Positions 1 through 6,195 of a stretch of DNA of 6,195 nt are shown piece after piece (the stretch's first letter is position 1; the number at the start of each line of letters is the position of its first letter). Origin of the DNA: Synechococcus sp. CPC35 (GTDB taxonomy: Bacteria > Cyanobacteriota > Cyanobacteriia > PCC-6307 > Cyanobiaceae). The notes below the pieces were generated by a model. It was not told where the DNA came from. It saw only the letters and a list, made by a program, of their open reading frames with translations, and searched no databases. Position numbers and translations under genes: made by a program. Where the stretch lies: contig NYUU01000026.1 of NCBI GenBank assembly GCA_002684175.1, forward strand, positions 1 to 6,195. The letters are read 5' to 3'.

Positions 1-479
1 ACGAAATCATCACCAAGCAATCCAACCCTGACGGCTGCCATCGGTCCGTTGAAGGGAATGCCTGCGAGCAGGGTGGCGATGGAGGCTCCGGTGACCGCAA
101 GAACATCAGCCGGGACCCGCTCATCGAGCGACAGGCATGTGGCGACAACCTGAAGGTCATCGCGCAGCCACCCTGGGAAAAGTGGTCTCATCGGCCTGTC
201 GATCAGGCGTGCTGTGAGGGTTGCGCGTTCCGGAGGACGGCCTTCACGACGTGGGTAGCTGCCTGGGATTCGGCCTGCTGCGTAAAGGCGTTCCTCGTAG
301 TCACAGATCAGCGGAAGAAAGTCGATCCCTTCGCGTCCGCCGGAGCGGGTGGCAGTGACGAGAACAGCTGTGTCTCCACACTCGACAAGAACGGATCCCC
401 CTGCTTGAGGGGCGAAGCGTCCGGTGGTCAGTCGAATCTCGCGTCCATCAAACGAGATCGACTGGGTTTGTCCTTGCAC
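1..479 (-). CDS. pnp: Polyribonucleotide nucleotidyltransferase (PNPase), N-terminal part, cut by window edge
   Basis: PNPase is a phosphorolytic 3'-5' exoribonuclease that degrades mRNA and can add 3' tails; it works as a trimer in the cytoplasm. I translated 159 complete residues by hand. They begin [20 protein letters not shown] and continue through the first RNase PH-like domain, with FAPQAGGSV at about 22-30, an [16 protein letters not shown] block at about 58-73 and the conserved [11 protein letters not shown] at about 91-101. The start is a GTG at 479-477. An in-frame TAA lies only two codons upstream, so no earlier start is possible. A weak AGGA-like ribosome site lies about 11 nt before it. 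The C-terminal RNase PH domain and the KH and S1 domains lie outside the window. The gene follows rpsN with a hairpin between them. Small local difference: SYPRRE where I would expect SFMRRE. Confidence 0.96.
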   Translation of the reverse strand, partial: MQGQTQSISFDGREIRLTTGRFAPQAGGSVLVECGDTAVLVTATRSGGREGIDFLPLICDYEERLYAAGRIPGSYPRREGRPPERATLTARLIDRPMRPLFPGWLRDDLQVVATCLSLDERVPADVLAVTGASIATLLAGIPFNGPMAAVRVGLLGDDF

Positions 480-496
480 GACGGTTTATGTCCTTT

Positions 497-516
497 TGTC
501 AATCCGTAGTTTGACA
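497..516 (-). repeat. 6-bp inverted repeat TGTCAA-N8-TTGACA in the pnp leader
   Basis: Perfect 6-bp arms (497-502 and 511-516) flank an 8-nt loop. As RNA this could form a small hairpin whose base is about 2 nt from the AGGA-like ribosome site (494-491) of the GTG-started pnp gene. That position is compatible with control of translation or with processing of the pnp leader. The stem is short and could occur by chance. Confidence 0.4.
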
Positions 517-533
517 CTTCACGGTTGCGATCC

Positions 534-561
534 ACAAGAAAGGGGAGGCTTAGACCTCCCC
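534..561 (-). terminator. Hairpin with short T-rich tail between rpsN and pnp
   Basis: On the minus strand the arms GGGGAGG and CCTCCCC form a 7-bp GC-rich stem (an eighth T-G wobble pair is possible). The loop is about 4-6 nt and is followed by TTTCTTGT. It begins 27 nt after the rpsN stop codon. The shape fits a rho-independent terminator, but the T tract is short and interrupted. It could therefore be a partial terminator, or a processing or stability hairpin that lowers pnp expression relative to rpsN. Confidence 0.6.
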
Positions 562-588
562 ATGAATCACAGAACTGTTCAAAACGAA

Positions 589-891
589 TTACCAGCTTGA
601 TTTCACAACGCCAGGAAGTTCACCCTTGTGGGCACGATCACGCAGCTGGTTGCGGCATAGCCCGAAATCCCTGTAAACACCCCTGGGCTTGCCCGTAGCC
701 CAGCATCGGTTCCGGACACGATTCCGAGCACTGTTACGAGGCAATGCCTGGATCTTGCGATGAATCTCGAGTCGATCCATCGGATCACCGGCTGCATGGA
801 AGGCCTCCATCAGTGCTCCGCGCTTGGCCGCGTAACGCTCAACTGTCTTTTTGCGCTTCACATCACGGGCAATCATCGACTTCTTGGCCAT
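589..891 (-). CDS. rpsN: 30S ribosomal protein S14, zinc-independent form
   Basis: S14 binds 16S rRNA in the head of the small ribosomal subunit. The protein has 100 residues, the usual length of the long bacterial and plastid form. It begins [15 protein letters not shown] and carries the family signature [20 protein letters not shown] near residues 60-79, then the [18 protein letters not shown] end. It lacks the paired CxxC motifs of the short zinc-binding form; only two widely spaced cysteines are present. The ATG at 891-889 has no clear Shine-Dalgarno sequence. rseP ends 56 nt upstream and pnp follows downstream. S14 is not in a ribosomal-protein cluster here. The 56-nt gap to rseP shows no convincing promoter. 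Confidence 0.98.
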   Translation of the reverse strand: MAKKSMIARDVKRKKTVERYAAKRGALMEAFHAAGDPMDRLEIHRKIQALPRNSARNRVRNRCWATGKPRGVYRDFGLCRNQLRDRAHKGELPGVVKSSW

Positions 892-947
892 GCAGCTGAA
901 ATCACCGGCTGAATATCGGGTCAGCTTACATGGCAGGTTTGAAGGCC

Positions 948-2030
948 TCAGCGTGCGATCAGCTGCTGGACCAGGGGAAGCTGCGTCGTGTCACGCACGA
1001 TCAGCACCAGGGTGAGAGCCACAAGCAGCAGAAATCCTGACTGCACGAAAACCATCTGAAGACGTTCAGGGACCGGGCGGCCAAATAGAGCCTGGATCAT
1101 TAGCAGCAGTAACTGCCATCCATCGAGAAGTGGAATCGGTAGCGAATTCAGCACTCCCAGGTTGATGGAGATCAGGGCTGTGAACAGCACAAGTCCGCTC
1201 CCTCCCTGCTGGCTGAGCTGAGCTCCCATTTCAACAATTTTCACCGGCCCGCTCACCTGTTCGGCCGTTGCACTGAAATTCGTGATCAGTCCCGTGTAAC
1301 CCCTGACCGTCTGGTTCAAAAGAATGTTGAACTGATCGCCGGTCGTGTTCAAAAGTTCCCCTGGACCCTTCACCGGCCTGTTTTCACCAGTGATGTTTGC
1401 CTGCAGCTGAGCACCGATCCGTCCCTGGCCCTGTTGATCAGCGGGGCGAAGGCTGATCGACTGACGTTCGTTCCGATCAAGTCGTTCCAGGGTGAGAGTT
1501 TTGTTCGGAGATGCCTGAACGGTGCGGACCATGGCTGCAACGCCGGGCTGTCCTGCCTCCAGTGCGACGGCATCAATCGACAGGATGCGATCTCCGGGTC
1601 GAAGTCCAGCCTCTTCAGCGGCACCTCCGGGTTGCACCATTGCCACGAGCACCCCTGGCGCCGGCGCGGCCGGCACACCAGAGATCGCCGCCTGGCCGAA
1701 CAGAACCAGCAGAGCAAGCGCGAAATTGGCAAGCACTCCGGCCGCCGTGACAAGGGCCTGCTGGGGGATGGGGCGGTTCCTCAGCAGGTCTGGGTCTGTG
1801 GCATCAATGGTGGTGTCGTTTTCAACATCCGGGAAAGCGACGAACCCGCCAAGGGGCAGGACCCGCAGGGCATAGGTCACGCCATGGCGCTGGCGTTTGA
1901 TCAGAGCGGGTCCGAAACCGATCGAAAAACCACTCACGCGGATTCCCTGAAGCGTGGCAGCGAGAAAGTGACCGGCCTCATGGACGACGATCAGCAGCTC
2001 AAGCACGAGGAGGGCTGCAAAGACATTCAT
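948..2030 (-). CDS. rseP: RseP/S2P-family site-2 membrane metalloprotease
   Basis: This is an intramembrane zinc protease of the RseP/S2P family, which cuts transmembrane segments of substrates such as anti-sigma factors. From the chosen ATG it has 360 residues. Membrane segment 1 holds the zinc motif HEAGH (17-21). A second hydrophobic stretch is at about 93-117. One PDZ domain (about 126-198) contains the binding-loop region [19 protein letters not shown] segment is at 261-265. The third zinc ligand lies in [10 protein letters not shown] (295-304, Asp303), followed by a final hydrophobic segment at about 332-347. A GTG at 2042, directly after an in-frame TGA, would add four residues (MDGC). 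I prefer the ATG at 2030 because the family usually starts just before the first membrane helix. Neither start has a strong ribosome site. serS ends 22 nt upstream, so co-transcription is likely. The substrate is unknown. Confidence 0.95.
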   Translation of the reverse strand: MNVFAALLVLELLIVVHEAGHFLAATLQGIRVSGFSIGFGPALIKRQRHGVTYALRVLPLGGFVAFPDVENDTTIDATDPDLLRNRPIPQQALVTAAGVLANFALALLVLFGQAAISGVPAAPAPGVLVAMVQPGGAAEEAGLRPGDRILSIDAVALEAGQPGVAAMVRTVQASPNKTLTLERLDRNERQSISLRPADQQGQGRIGAQLQANITGENRPVKGPGELLNTTGDQFNILLNQTVRGYTGLITNFSATAEQVSGPVKIVEMGAQLSQQGGSGLVLFTALISINLGVLNSLPIPLLDGWQLLLLMIQALFGRPVPERLQMVFVQSGFLLLVALTLVLIVRDTTQLPLVQQLIAR

Positions 2031-2052
2031 ACAGCCATCCACTCAAGGCTGG

Positions 2053-3330
2053 TCATTCTGGCTGTAAGCGATCGCAGCCGACGTAGGGCACCAGAGCTTT
2101 GGGCAGAAGAACGCTTCCGTCCGCCTGCTGGCCGGTTTCCAGAAGAGCAGCCATTGTTCTGCCAACCGCCAGGCCGCTTCCATTAAGTGTGTGGACCAGT
2201 TGCGTGTTCTTCCCCTTCTTGGTGCGGATGGAGGATCGCCTGGCCTGGAAATCTCCGCAGATGCTGCAGCTTGAGATCTCCCGATAGGCGCCTGCCCCTG
2301 GAAGCCAGACCTCAAGATCAAACGTGCGTTGGGCTGAGAAGCCGATATCTGCCGTGCAGAGATCCAGAACTCTGTAGGGGAGTTCGAGAGCTTGCAGGAT
2401 CGCCTCTGCATCGGCGGTGATCTGCTCATGGCTGCCCTCGGATTGATCCGGATGCACGAACCAGTACAGCTCCACTTTGTTGAACTGATGAAGGCGGATC
2501 AGTCCCCGGGTGTCTCGGCCGTAACTGCCTGCTTCCCGTCGGAAGCAGGGGCTGTAGGCGACGTAGCGCAGCGGCAGCTGATCGGCTGGGATGATCTCAT
2601 CCCGATGCAGTGAGGTCAGAGGCACTTCTGCGGTGGGTGTCAGCCATAGATCGTCATCGGCACAACGAAAACTTTCTTCGGCGAATTTCGGTAACTGTCC
2701 CGAACCCGTCAGGCTGGCGGTGTTGACCAGAACAGGGGGCAACACCTCGCGATACCCCTTGGCCGTGTGCCGATCCAGCATGAAATTGATCAGGGCTCTC
2801 TCCAGGCGAGCGCCTTGTCCAAGAAGGGTGATGAAGCGGCTCTGGGCGATGCGGACGGAACGTTCGGTGTCGAAGAGATTCAGACGCTCGGCGATCTGCC
2901 AGTGCTCCTCAAGGCCTTGCTCCTGACGCAGGGTTCCCCAGCTCCGCAGTTCGACATTGTCGGCTTCGCTGCTGCCATCAGGACATTCCTCTGAAGGCGG
3001 ATTCGGGTAGGTGAGCAGTTGCTCCCGGATCTGTGATGTAAGGATTTTTTCCTCATTTTCAAGAACAGAAACCTTTTTTTTGATGAAATTCCCTTCATCT
3101 CGCAGAGAAACAATCTCTGTCCCCCCAGGATCTGCTCCGTCCTTGATCTTCAGCCCCACCTCCTTCCCGATGCGATTGCCCTGCGCCTGAAGAGTGCTTC
3201 GCTCTTCCTCAAGCTGCCGCTGCTGCTGGAGTATTACCTGGAGTTTTATGAGATCAACAGCATGGCCCCTTCGCCCGATTTGCCGGGCAATTGCAACAGG
3301 GTTGTCTCGGACGAGACGTTGATCGATCAC
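2053..3330 (-). CDS. serS: Serine--tRNA ligase
   Basis: A cytoplasmic class II aminoacyl-tRNA synthetase that charges tRNA-Ser (and tRNA-Sec where present). Its 425 residues are normal for bacterial SerRS. The N-terminal tRNA-binding coiled coil spans about residues 27-105. The catalytic core has the serine-binding TAE at 233-235, motif 2 FRREAGSYGRDTRGL at 263-277, CSICGDFQARR at 355-365 and motif 3 GSGLAVGRTMAALLE at 384-398. All key motifs are present, so the enzyme should be active. The start is a GTG at 3330-3328: an in-frame TGA lies two codons before it, and MIDQRLVRDNP is the expected N-terminus. Residues about 70-120 are divergent and A-rich at the DNA level, including an A8 run at 3081-3074. 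The usual CSNC appears as CSIC. rseP follows after 22 nt. Confidence 0.98.
   Translation of the reverse strand: MIDQRLVRDNPVAIARQIGRRGHAVDLIKLQVILQQQRQLEEERSTLQAQGNRIGKEVGLKIKDGADPGGTEIVSLRDEGNFIKKKVSVLENEEKILTSQIREQLLTYPNPPSEECPDGSSEADNVELRSWGTLRQEQGLEEHWQIAERLNLFDTERSVRIAQSRFITLLGQGARLERALINFMLDRHTAKGYREVLPPVLVNTASLTGSGQLPKFAEESFRCADDDLWLTPTAEVPLTSLHRDEIIPADQLPLRYVAYSPCFRREAGSYGRDTRGLIRLHQFNKVELYWFVHPDQSEGSHEQITADAEAILQALELPYRVLDLCTADIGFSAQRTFDLEVWLPGAGAYREISSCSICGDFQARRSSIRTKKGKNTQLVHTLNGSGLAVGRTMAALLETGQQADGSVLLPKALVPYVGCDRLQPE
2068..2075. repeat. HIP1 octamer GCGATCGC
   Basis: An exact copy of the highly iterated palindrome known from many cyanobacteria, lying within the last codons of serS. 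It supports a cyanobacterial origin but has no known local role. Confidence 0.8.
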
Positions 3331-3371
3331 GGTTCAGCCTGCGACAGCGCCGGCAGCCTATGGCAGTCGGT

Positions 3372-3533
3372 TCAGAGCACCTGGCCAACCATGACGGCTG
3401 CAACAGCTGAAAAAACAGTGATTCCCAAGGCTGTCAATGGGTTCTGCCCCTGTGCAACGGCCACTGTTGTGATCACTCCTGCACCCAGGCAAGCGACACA
3501 GAGTTGAGTGGTGAGGTCGTTATGGCGCTCCAC
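3372..3533 (-). CDS. Small hydrophobic protein of 53 residues, probable two-helix membrane protein
   Basis: A short open frame I found by translating the gap between the ATPase and serS. The protein begins MERHNDLTTQLCVACLGAGV and ends FSAVAAVMVGQVL. A charged N-terminus (1-7) is followed by a hydrophobic stretch at about 11-27, a short polar turn QGQNP (28-32) and a second hydrophobic stretch at about 34-53. This looks like a compact membrane hairpin. The only plausible start is the GTG at 3533-3531, because an in-frame TGA lies five codons before it; there is no clear ribosome site. It is 78 nt downstream of the ATPase stop and 41 nt upstream of serS, on the same strand. The composition looks protein-like, and similar small membrane proteins seem common in marine picocyanobacteria, but that is recollection. 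The function is unknown. Confidence 0.72.
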   Translation of the reverse strand: MERHNDLTTQLCVACLGAGVITTVAVAQGQNPLTALGITVFSAVAAVMVGQVL

Positions 3534-3611
3534 ATTGGACTGGCGATTTCACGGACCGTAGGGAGTGCTGTGAAGTCTGTGTTCTTGAATCGTCTGCTTT
3601 GTTACGCCGCG

Positions 3612-5102
3612 TCAGGCTTCGTTACCTGCAGCAACAGAGGCAGGACGTGCCCTGCCTGCAGAAGCCCATTGCTTGAGTCGTTCCAGGGATTCGCTGGCAG
3701 TGCGGGAGAGAGGAATGAGCTGTGAAGCGGCCCGGATCAGATCGGTTTCGCTCAGTTCGCGGTTTTCTGCGAAAGCAAGGTGCATCGCTTCGATCACCGT
3801 CTGCTCAAGCTCGGCGCCTGAAAAGCCTCCGCTTCTGCTCACAACTGTCTCGAGAGGCAGATTCAGTCCTGGACGACGCTGCTGAAGATGCAGATTGAGG
3901 ATGCTCAGGCGTTCCGTGGTGCTGGGAAGGTCAAGCAGAAAAATCTCGTCAAAACGCCCCTTTCGCAGCAGTTCCGGAGGGAGTTGCTCCACACCGTTGG
4001 CCGTTGCCACGACGAACACCGGAGATCGTTTCTCGGCCATCCAGGTGAGCACATTCGCCAGCACCCGCTGGCTCGTTCCACCATCACTGCGCCCATCGCC
4101 TCCGAATCCCTTGTCAATCTCATCGATCCAGAGCACACAGGGTGACATGGCCTCGGCCCGCTGAATCATGTCTCGGGTGCGGGCTTCACTGGCTCCAACG
4201 AGACCCGCGAACAATCGACCCACATCAAGTCGAAGCAGCGGCATTGACCAACTGCCTGCGATCGCTTTTGCCGTGAGGGATTTGCCCGTTCCCTGCGGAC
4301 CGACCAGAAGCACCCCCCTGGGAACAGGCAAGCCGAAGCGGCGAGCCTCTTCCGAGAACGCCCGGTGGCGCTGATCCATCCAGCTCTTCAGCACATCAAG
4401 ACCGCCGATCGCCTCTGTACCGGCTTCCGTGGAGCAGAACTCGAGCACTTCACTCCTGGCGATGGTCTGACGTTTTTCCTCCAGCACTTCCGTCAGGTCC
4501 TCCTCTCCCAGCTTTCCACGCCTCGCCAGTGCGCGGGCGGCCACCTGTCTGACACGCATTTCACTGAGACCGCTGCAGGCCATGGTCAGGGCGTCCAGAA
4601 CCCGATGATCGAGCGGATGACCGCTGCTTTTGCTGATGCTGCTGATCAGTTGCCGTAGATCCTCCGGATCAGGAAGCGGCAGATCGAGAAGAGTCAGAGC
4701 CTCTTCCAGCTCTCCAGGTGGTGTCCACTGGCCGCAGCAGAGAACGAGATTGTGGGGGGTGCGTCGCAGTGATCCTTCAAGATTTCTGAGCATCCTCGCC
4801 ACGCCGGGATCGTCACAGAATCGATGAAAATCCTTTGCCAGGAGAAGGGTTGGACTGGCCGTGTCGAGCTGCTGAAGCCACTGCAGCACCGCCATCGGTT
4901 GTCGACTTCCCAGCCCTTCGGCATTGAGAACGCCGCTCAACCCGTCGATGAAGTTCCAGCAGGCAACCCTCCTCTGCAGCCGATTAGCCGCCTGATCGAG
5001 CAGGGCCTCAACCCTTGACTCCTCACTGCTGCGGATCCAGATCAGTGGAGTTCTGGCCCGTACCAGCAGATCGAGCTGATTGCTCCATGTCGCACTGCTC
5101 AT
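3612..5102 (-). CDS. ycf46: AAA ATPase of the Ycf46 type
   Basis: A 496-residue soluble ATPase resembling Ycf46, found in cyanobacteria and red-algal plastids. The C-terminal AAA module is complete: Walker A GPQGTGKS (268-275), Walker B LWIDEID (324-330), sensor-1 VATANG (365-370, Asn369), arginine-finger region LLRKGRFDEIF (378-388) and the sensor-2 helix GFSGAELE (426-433). The N-terminal half (about 1-210) has no Walker A but has fold-like echoes of an AAA domain (SPTLLLAKDFHRF at 83-95, LLDLPLPDPEDL at 138-149). It is probably a degenerate AAA domain. The ATG at 5102 overlaps the DUF177 stop codon in ATGA, so translation is probably coupled. No membrane segment is seen. A Synechocystis homologue has, as I recall, been linked to inorganic-carbon use; the molecular substrate is not clear. 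It is less likely to be FtsH, since it lacks a membrane anchor and the protease domain. Confidence 0.88.
   Translation of the reverse strand: MSSATWSNQLDLLVRARTPLIWIRSSEESRVEALLDQAANRLQRRVACWNFIDGLSGVLNAEGLGSRQPMAVLQWLQQLDTASPTLLLAKDFHRFCDDPGVARMLRNLEGSLRRTPHNLVLCCGQWTPPGELEEALTLLDLPLPDPEDLRQLISSISKSSGHPLDHRVLDALTMACSGLSEMRVRQVAARALARRGKLGEEDLTEVLEEKRQTIARSEVLEFCSTEAGTEAIGGLDVLKSWMDQRHRAFSEEARRFGLPVPRGVLLVGPQGTGKSLTAKAIAGSWSMPLLRLDVGRLFAGLVGASEARTRDMIQRAEAMSPCVLWIDEIDKGFGGDGRSDGGTSQRVLANVLTWMAEKRSPVFVVATANGVEQLPPELLRKGRFDEIFLLDLPSTTERLSILNLHLQQRRPGLNLPLETVVSRSGGFSGAELEQTVIEAMHLAFAENRELSETDLIRAASQLIPLSRTASESLERLKQWASAGRARPASVAAGNEA
4258..4265. repeat. HIP1 octamer GCGATCGC
   Basis: A second exact HIP1 copy, inside the ATPase gene just after the Walker A codons, in the stretch encoding KAIAGS. 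Confidence 0.8.
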
Positions 5103-5650
5103 GGCTGTTCGGGATCTGGCTGTTCGGGATCTGACATCTGCAGTTGTTTAAGGACGTCCCAACGGGGATCCGATCCGCAATCCAGGCTTTCTTCCGAAGC
5201 TGATGTCGATAACCCCGGCGGCCCTGGACATTCATTGCCGCAGCGGTTGACAGCTGGCAGCTGCAGATTCAGATGTTCGAAAGCCCACTGCTGGGGATCA
5301 AACGGACCCTGTGGATCGAGCCGTTCCAGAAGCCCTGTCATCTGTTCAGACCCATCAGAAGCCTGGAGCTGCTCATGATCGTTGAATTCTTCCCCCAGCC
5401 ATATCAGTTCTTCCGTTGTGCTGATCAGTTGTTGATTGAACTGATTGAGGCAGCGATCACAGATCAGTGTGACGATGGTTTGCAGGGAGCCATGGACAGC
5501 CAGGACATTGCCGCGATGCTCAGCCTGAATGGTCCCTCTCACCGGAGTGAGTGAGGGAAGGTCATTCAGGTATCCATCCACTGTCCAGACTCTGGGTGAT
5601 TCGAGGTCTCGCAGTTCCCAAATGGGAACAGGCGAAAGTCCTGCAATCAT
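5099..5650 (-). CDS. DUF177 (YceD-family) protein
   Basis: A 183-residue soluble protein. Residues about 20-145 match the family pattern: an LxxP-like start, the motif CDRCLNQF (64-71) on a beta strand, an ELIWLGEE acidic segment (81-88), [16 protein letters not shown] (117-132) and a final CGNEC (137-141). The four cysteines C64, C67, C137 and C141 could form a metal site. Proteins of this family are tied to ribosome biogenesis: the E. coli member sits beside rpmF, and plant chloroplast members have been linked to 23S rRNA accumulation. Here it lies between yidC and the AAA ATPase, with ATGA overlaps on both sides. The C-terminus ends in a duplicated DPEQP peptide created by a 15-nt tandem repeat. 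The assignment is good; the precise role is inference. Confidence 0.88.
   Translation of the reverse strand: MIAGLSPVPIWELRDLESPRVWTVDGYLNDLPSLTPVRGTIQAEHRGNVLAVHGSLQTIVTLICDRCLNQFNQQLISTTEELIWLGEEFNDHEQLQASDGSEQMTGLLERLDPQGPFDPQQWAFEHLNLQLPAVNRCGNECPGPPGLSTSASEESLDCGSDPRWDVLKQLQMSDPEQPDPEQP
5102..5133 (-). repeat. Perfect 15-nt tandem duplication at the 3' end of the DUF177 gene
   Basis: The unit TGGCTGTTCGGGATC (plus strand) occurs at 5102-5116 and again at 5117-5131, with two further matching bases. It encodes the repeated peptide DPEQP at the end of the DUF177 protein and stays in frame. Its left edge reaches the ATGA junction where the ATPase gene starts. It looks like a recent slippage duplication. 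Confidence 0.95.
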
Positions 5651-6195
5651 TTCCCACCCTTGGGTTCAAACGGAAGTCTTGAGGATGATGAACCTGACCC
5701 TGATGTGGCCGTCGCATCGACAGTCTGTTGTGTTCTCTGCTGATCAAGAATCGACTGAAGATTCTCGGGCAGTGCCTCTTTCGTGAGGATGAAGGTCTGC
5801 AGAGCCTGGAACATATTGGCGATCACCATGTACAGCAGCACTCCCGCGGGCAGAGGGAAAAACAGGAACATGCCAGTGATCATCACTGGTGTGACTTTGT
5901 TGGCTGTGGCCTGTTGGGGGTTGGCGGGCATTCCCATTCCCGAAAGAAGCTGGGACAGCAGAAGCGTCAGTCCGAAGCCACCCACAAGAATGGCGATATC
6001 CCAGTTGATGACGCCATCGGCATAGAAGCCAACCTGTCCGAGTGCCTTGATGAACAGGAATCCGCTTCGGGCGGCCAGTCCGGGAATCTTTGCTTCAACA
6101 GTGGCATCCCCAGGGCTCAGAGCCGTGATGGTTCCGTCCTCAGAGACGCTGACGATGCCCTCTCCCTTGGTTACGCCCCAGCTGGGAGAAAAGCG
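5647..6195 (-). CDS. yidC: Membrane protein insertase YidC/Oxa1/Alb3 family, C-terminal part, cut by window edge
   Basis: YidC inserts proteins into the plasma and thylakoid membranes, alone or with SecYEG. The last 182 residues are visible; the frame is open to the window edge and ends at TGA 5649-5647. The segment starts in an exported loop (about 1-45) with a BIG2-like stretch. Next come [10 protein letters not shown], the helix [20 protein letters not shown] (about 66-85), a short cytoplasmic loop [13 protein letters not shown] and the helix pair region [20 protein letters not shown] plus [16 protein letters not shown]. The last part is a polar, Ser-rich cytoplasmic tail ending FEPKGGK. 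The order fits the last three core helices of YidC. The N-terminus and the first core helices lie beyond position 6195. The stop codon overlaps the DUF177 start in ATGA. A GTG at 5985 inside the gene is not a separate start. Confidence 0.95.
   Translation of the reverse strand, partial: RFSPSWGVTKGEGIVSVSEDGTITALSPGDATVEAKIPGLAARSGFLFIKALGQVGFYADGVINWDIAILVGGFGLTLLLSQLLSGMGMPANPQQATANKVTPVMITGMFLFFPLPAGVLLYMVIANMFQALQTFILTKEALPENLQSILDQQRTQQTVDATATSGSGSSSSRLPFEPKGGK

Noticed and set aside
497..502. TTGACA on the minus strand as a -35 box for pnp
   Set aside because: The matching -10 position would fall at the start codon of pnp and has no TATAAT-like sequence.
892..947. A 5-bp GCTGA/TCAGC hairpin and a GATATT element between rseP and rpsN
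   Set aside because: The stem is too short, there is no T tract and no -35 partner at the right distance; it is within what chance would give.
1434..2186. A 250-codon open frame on the plus strand opposite rseP and the end of serS
   Set aside because: It lies antisense to two strongly identified genes, crosses their junction, has no recognisable domain and a composition rich in Arg, Gln and Gly typical of a shadow frame.
2043..2429. A 128-codon minus-strand frame overlapping the 3' part of serS
   Set aside because: It lies inside the serS catalytic region in another frame and shows no domain; serS has intact motif 2 and motif 3 across the same bases.
3330..3377. Two copies of CGGTTCAG near the serS start (3330 and 3369)
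   Set aside because: An 8-bp direct repeat 39 nt apart is not convincing as an operator without further copies or symmetry.
3262..3725. Two plus-strand open frames covering the gap between serS and the ATPase
   Set aside because: They are antisense to serS, the small protein and the ATPase, show no domain, and the minus-strand frame has far better membrane-protein character.
5647..5985. A stand-alone 112-residue YidC-like protein starting at GTG 5985
   Set aside because: The frame continues without a stop to the window edge and encodes further YidC sequence, so the GTG is internal.

Overview
The window most likely comes from a cyanobacterium of the marine Synechococcus / low-light Prochlorococcus group. 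The evidence is the gene content: a cyanobacterial-type PNPase N-terminus, a 100-residue zinc-free S14, an RseP/S2P-type protease, a cyanobacterial YidC C-terminus, a DUF177 protein and a Ycf46-type AAA ATPase. Moderately high GC and two HIP1 octamers (GCGATCGC) agree. The genus is an inference from remembered protein families; no search was run.

Every gene I can support lies on the minus strand, so transcription runs from the right end to the left. In that order: the C-terminal 182 residues of yidC (6195-5647, cut by the window edge); a DUF177/YceD-family gene (5650-5099); a ycf46-like AAA ATPase (5102-3612); a 53-residue hydrophobic small protein (3533-3372); serS (3330-2053); rseP (2030-948); rpsN (891-589); a hairpin with a short T-rich tail (561-534); and the N-terminal 159 residues of pnp (479-1, cut by the window edge). 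No gap between genes reaches 300 bases. The largest is about 109 bases between rpsN and pnp, and it holds the hairpin and a small inverted repeat.

The first three genes form a tight unit. yidC/DUF177 and DUF177/ATPase each share an ATGA stop-start overlap of 4 nt, which suggests translational coupling. YidC inserts membrane proteins into thylakoid or plasma membrane. The DUF177 protein and the AAA ATPase may act in ribosome or membrane-protein biogenesis, but that is inferred from context. serS, rseP, rpsN and pnp are housekeeping genes for tRNA charging, membrane proteolysis, the small ribosomal subunit and RNA turnover.

I see no mobile element, CRISPR array, tRNA, rRNA or obvious horizontally acquired island. 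The points most worth a second look are: the unlisted small membrane protein between the ATPase and serS; an Ig-like (BIG2-like) segment in the exported loop of YidC; an apparently degenerate second AAA domain in the N-terminal half of the Ycf46-like ATPase; a perfect 15-nt tandem duplication beside a coupled start codon; and an A-rich, divergent patch with an A8 run in serS.
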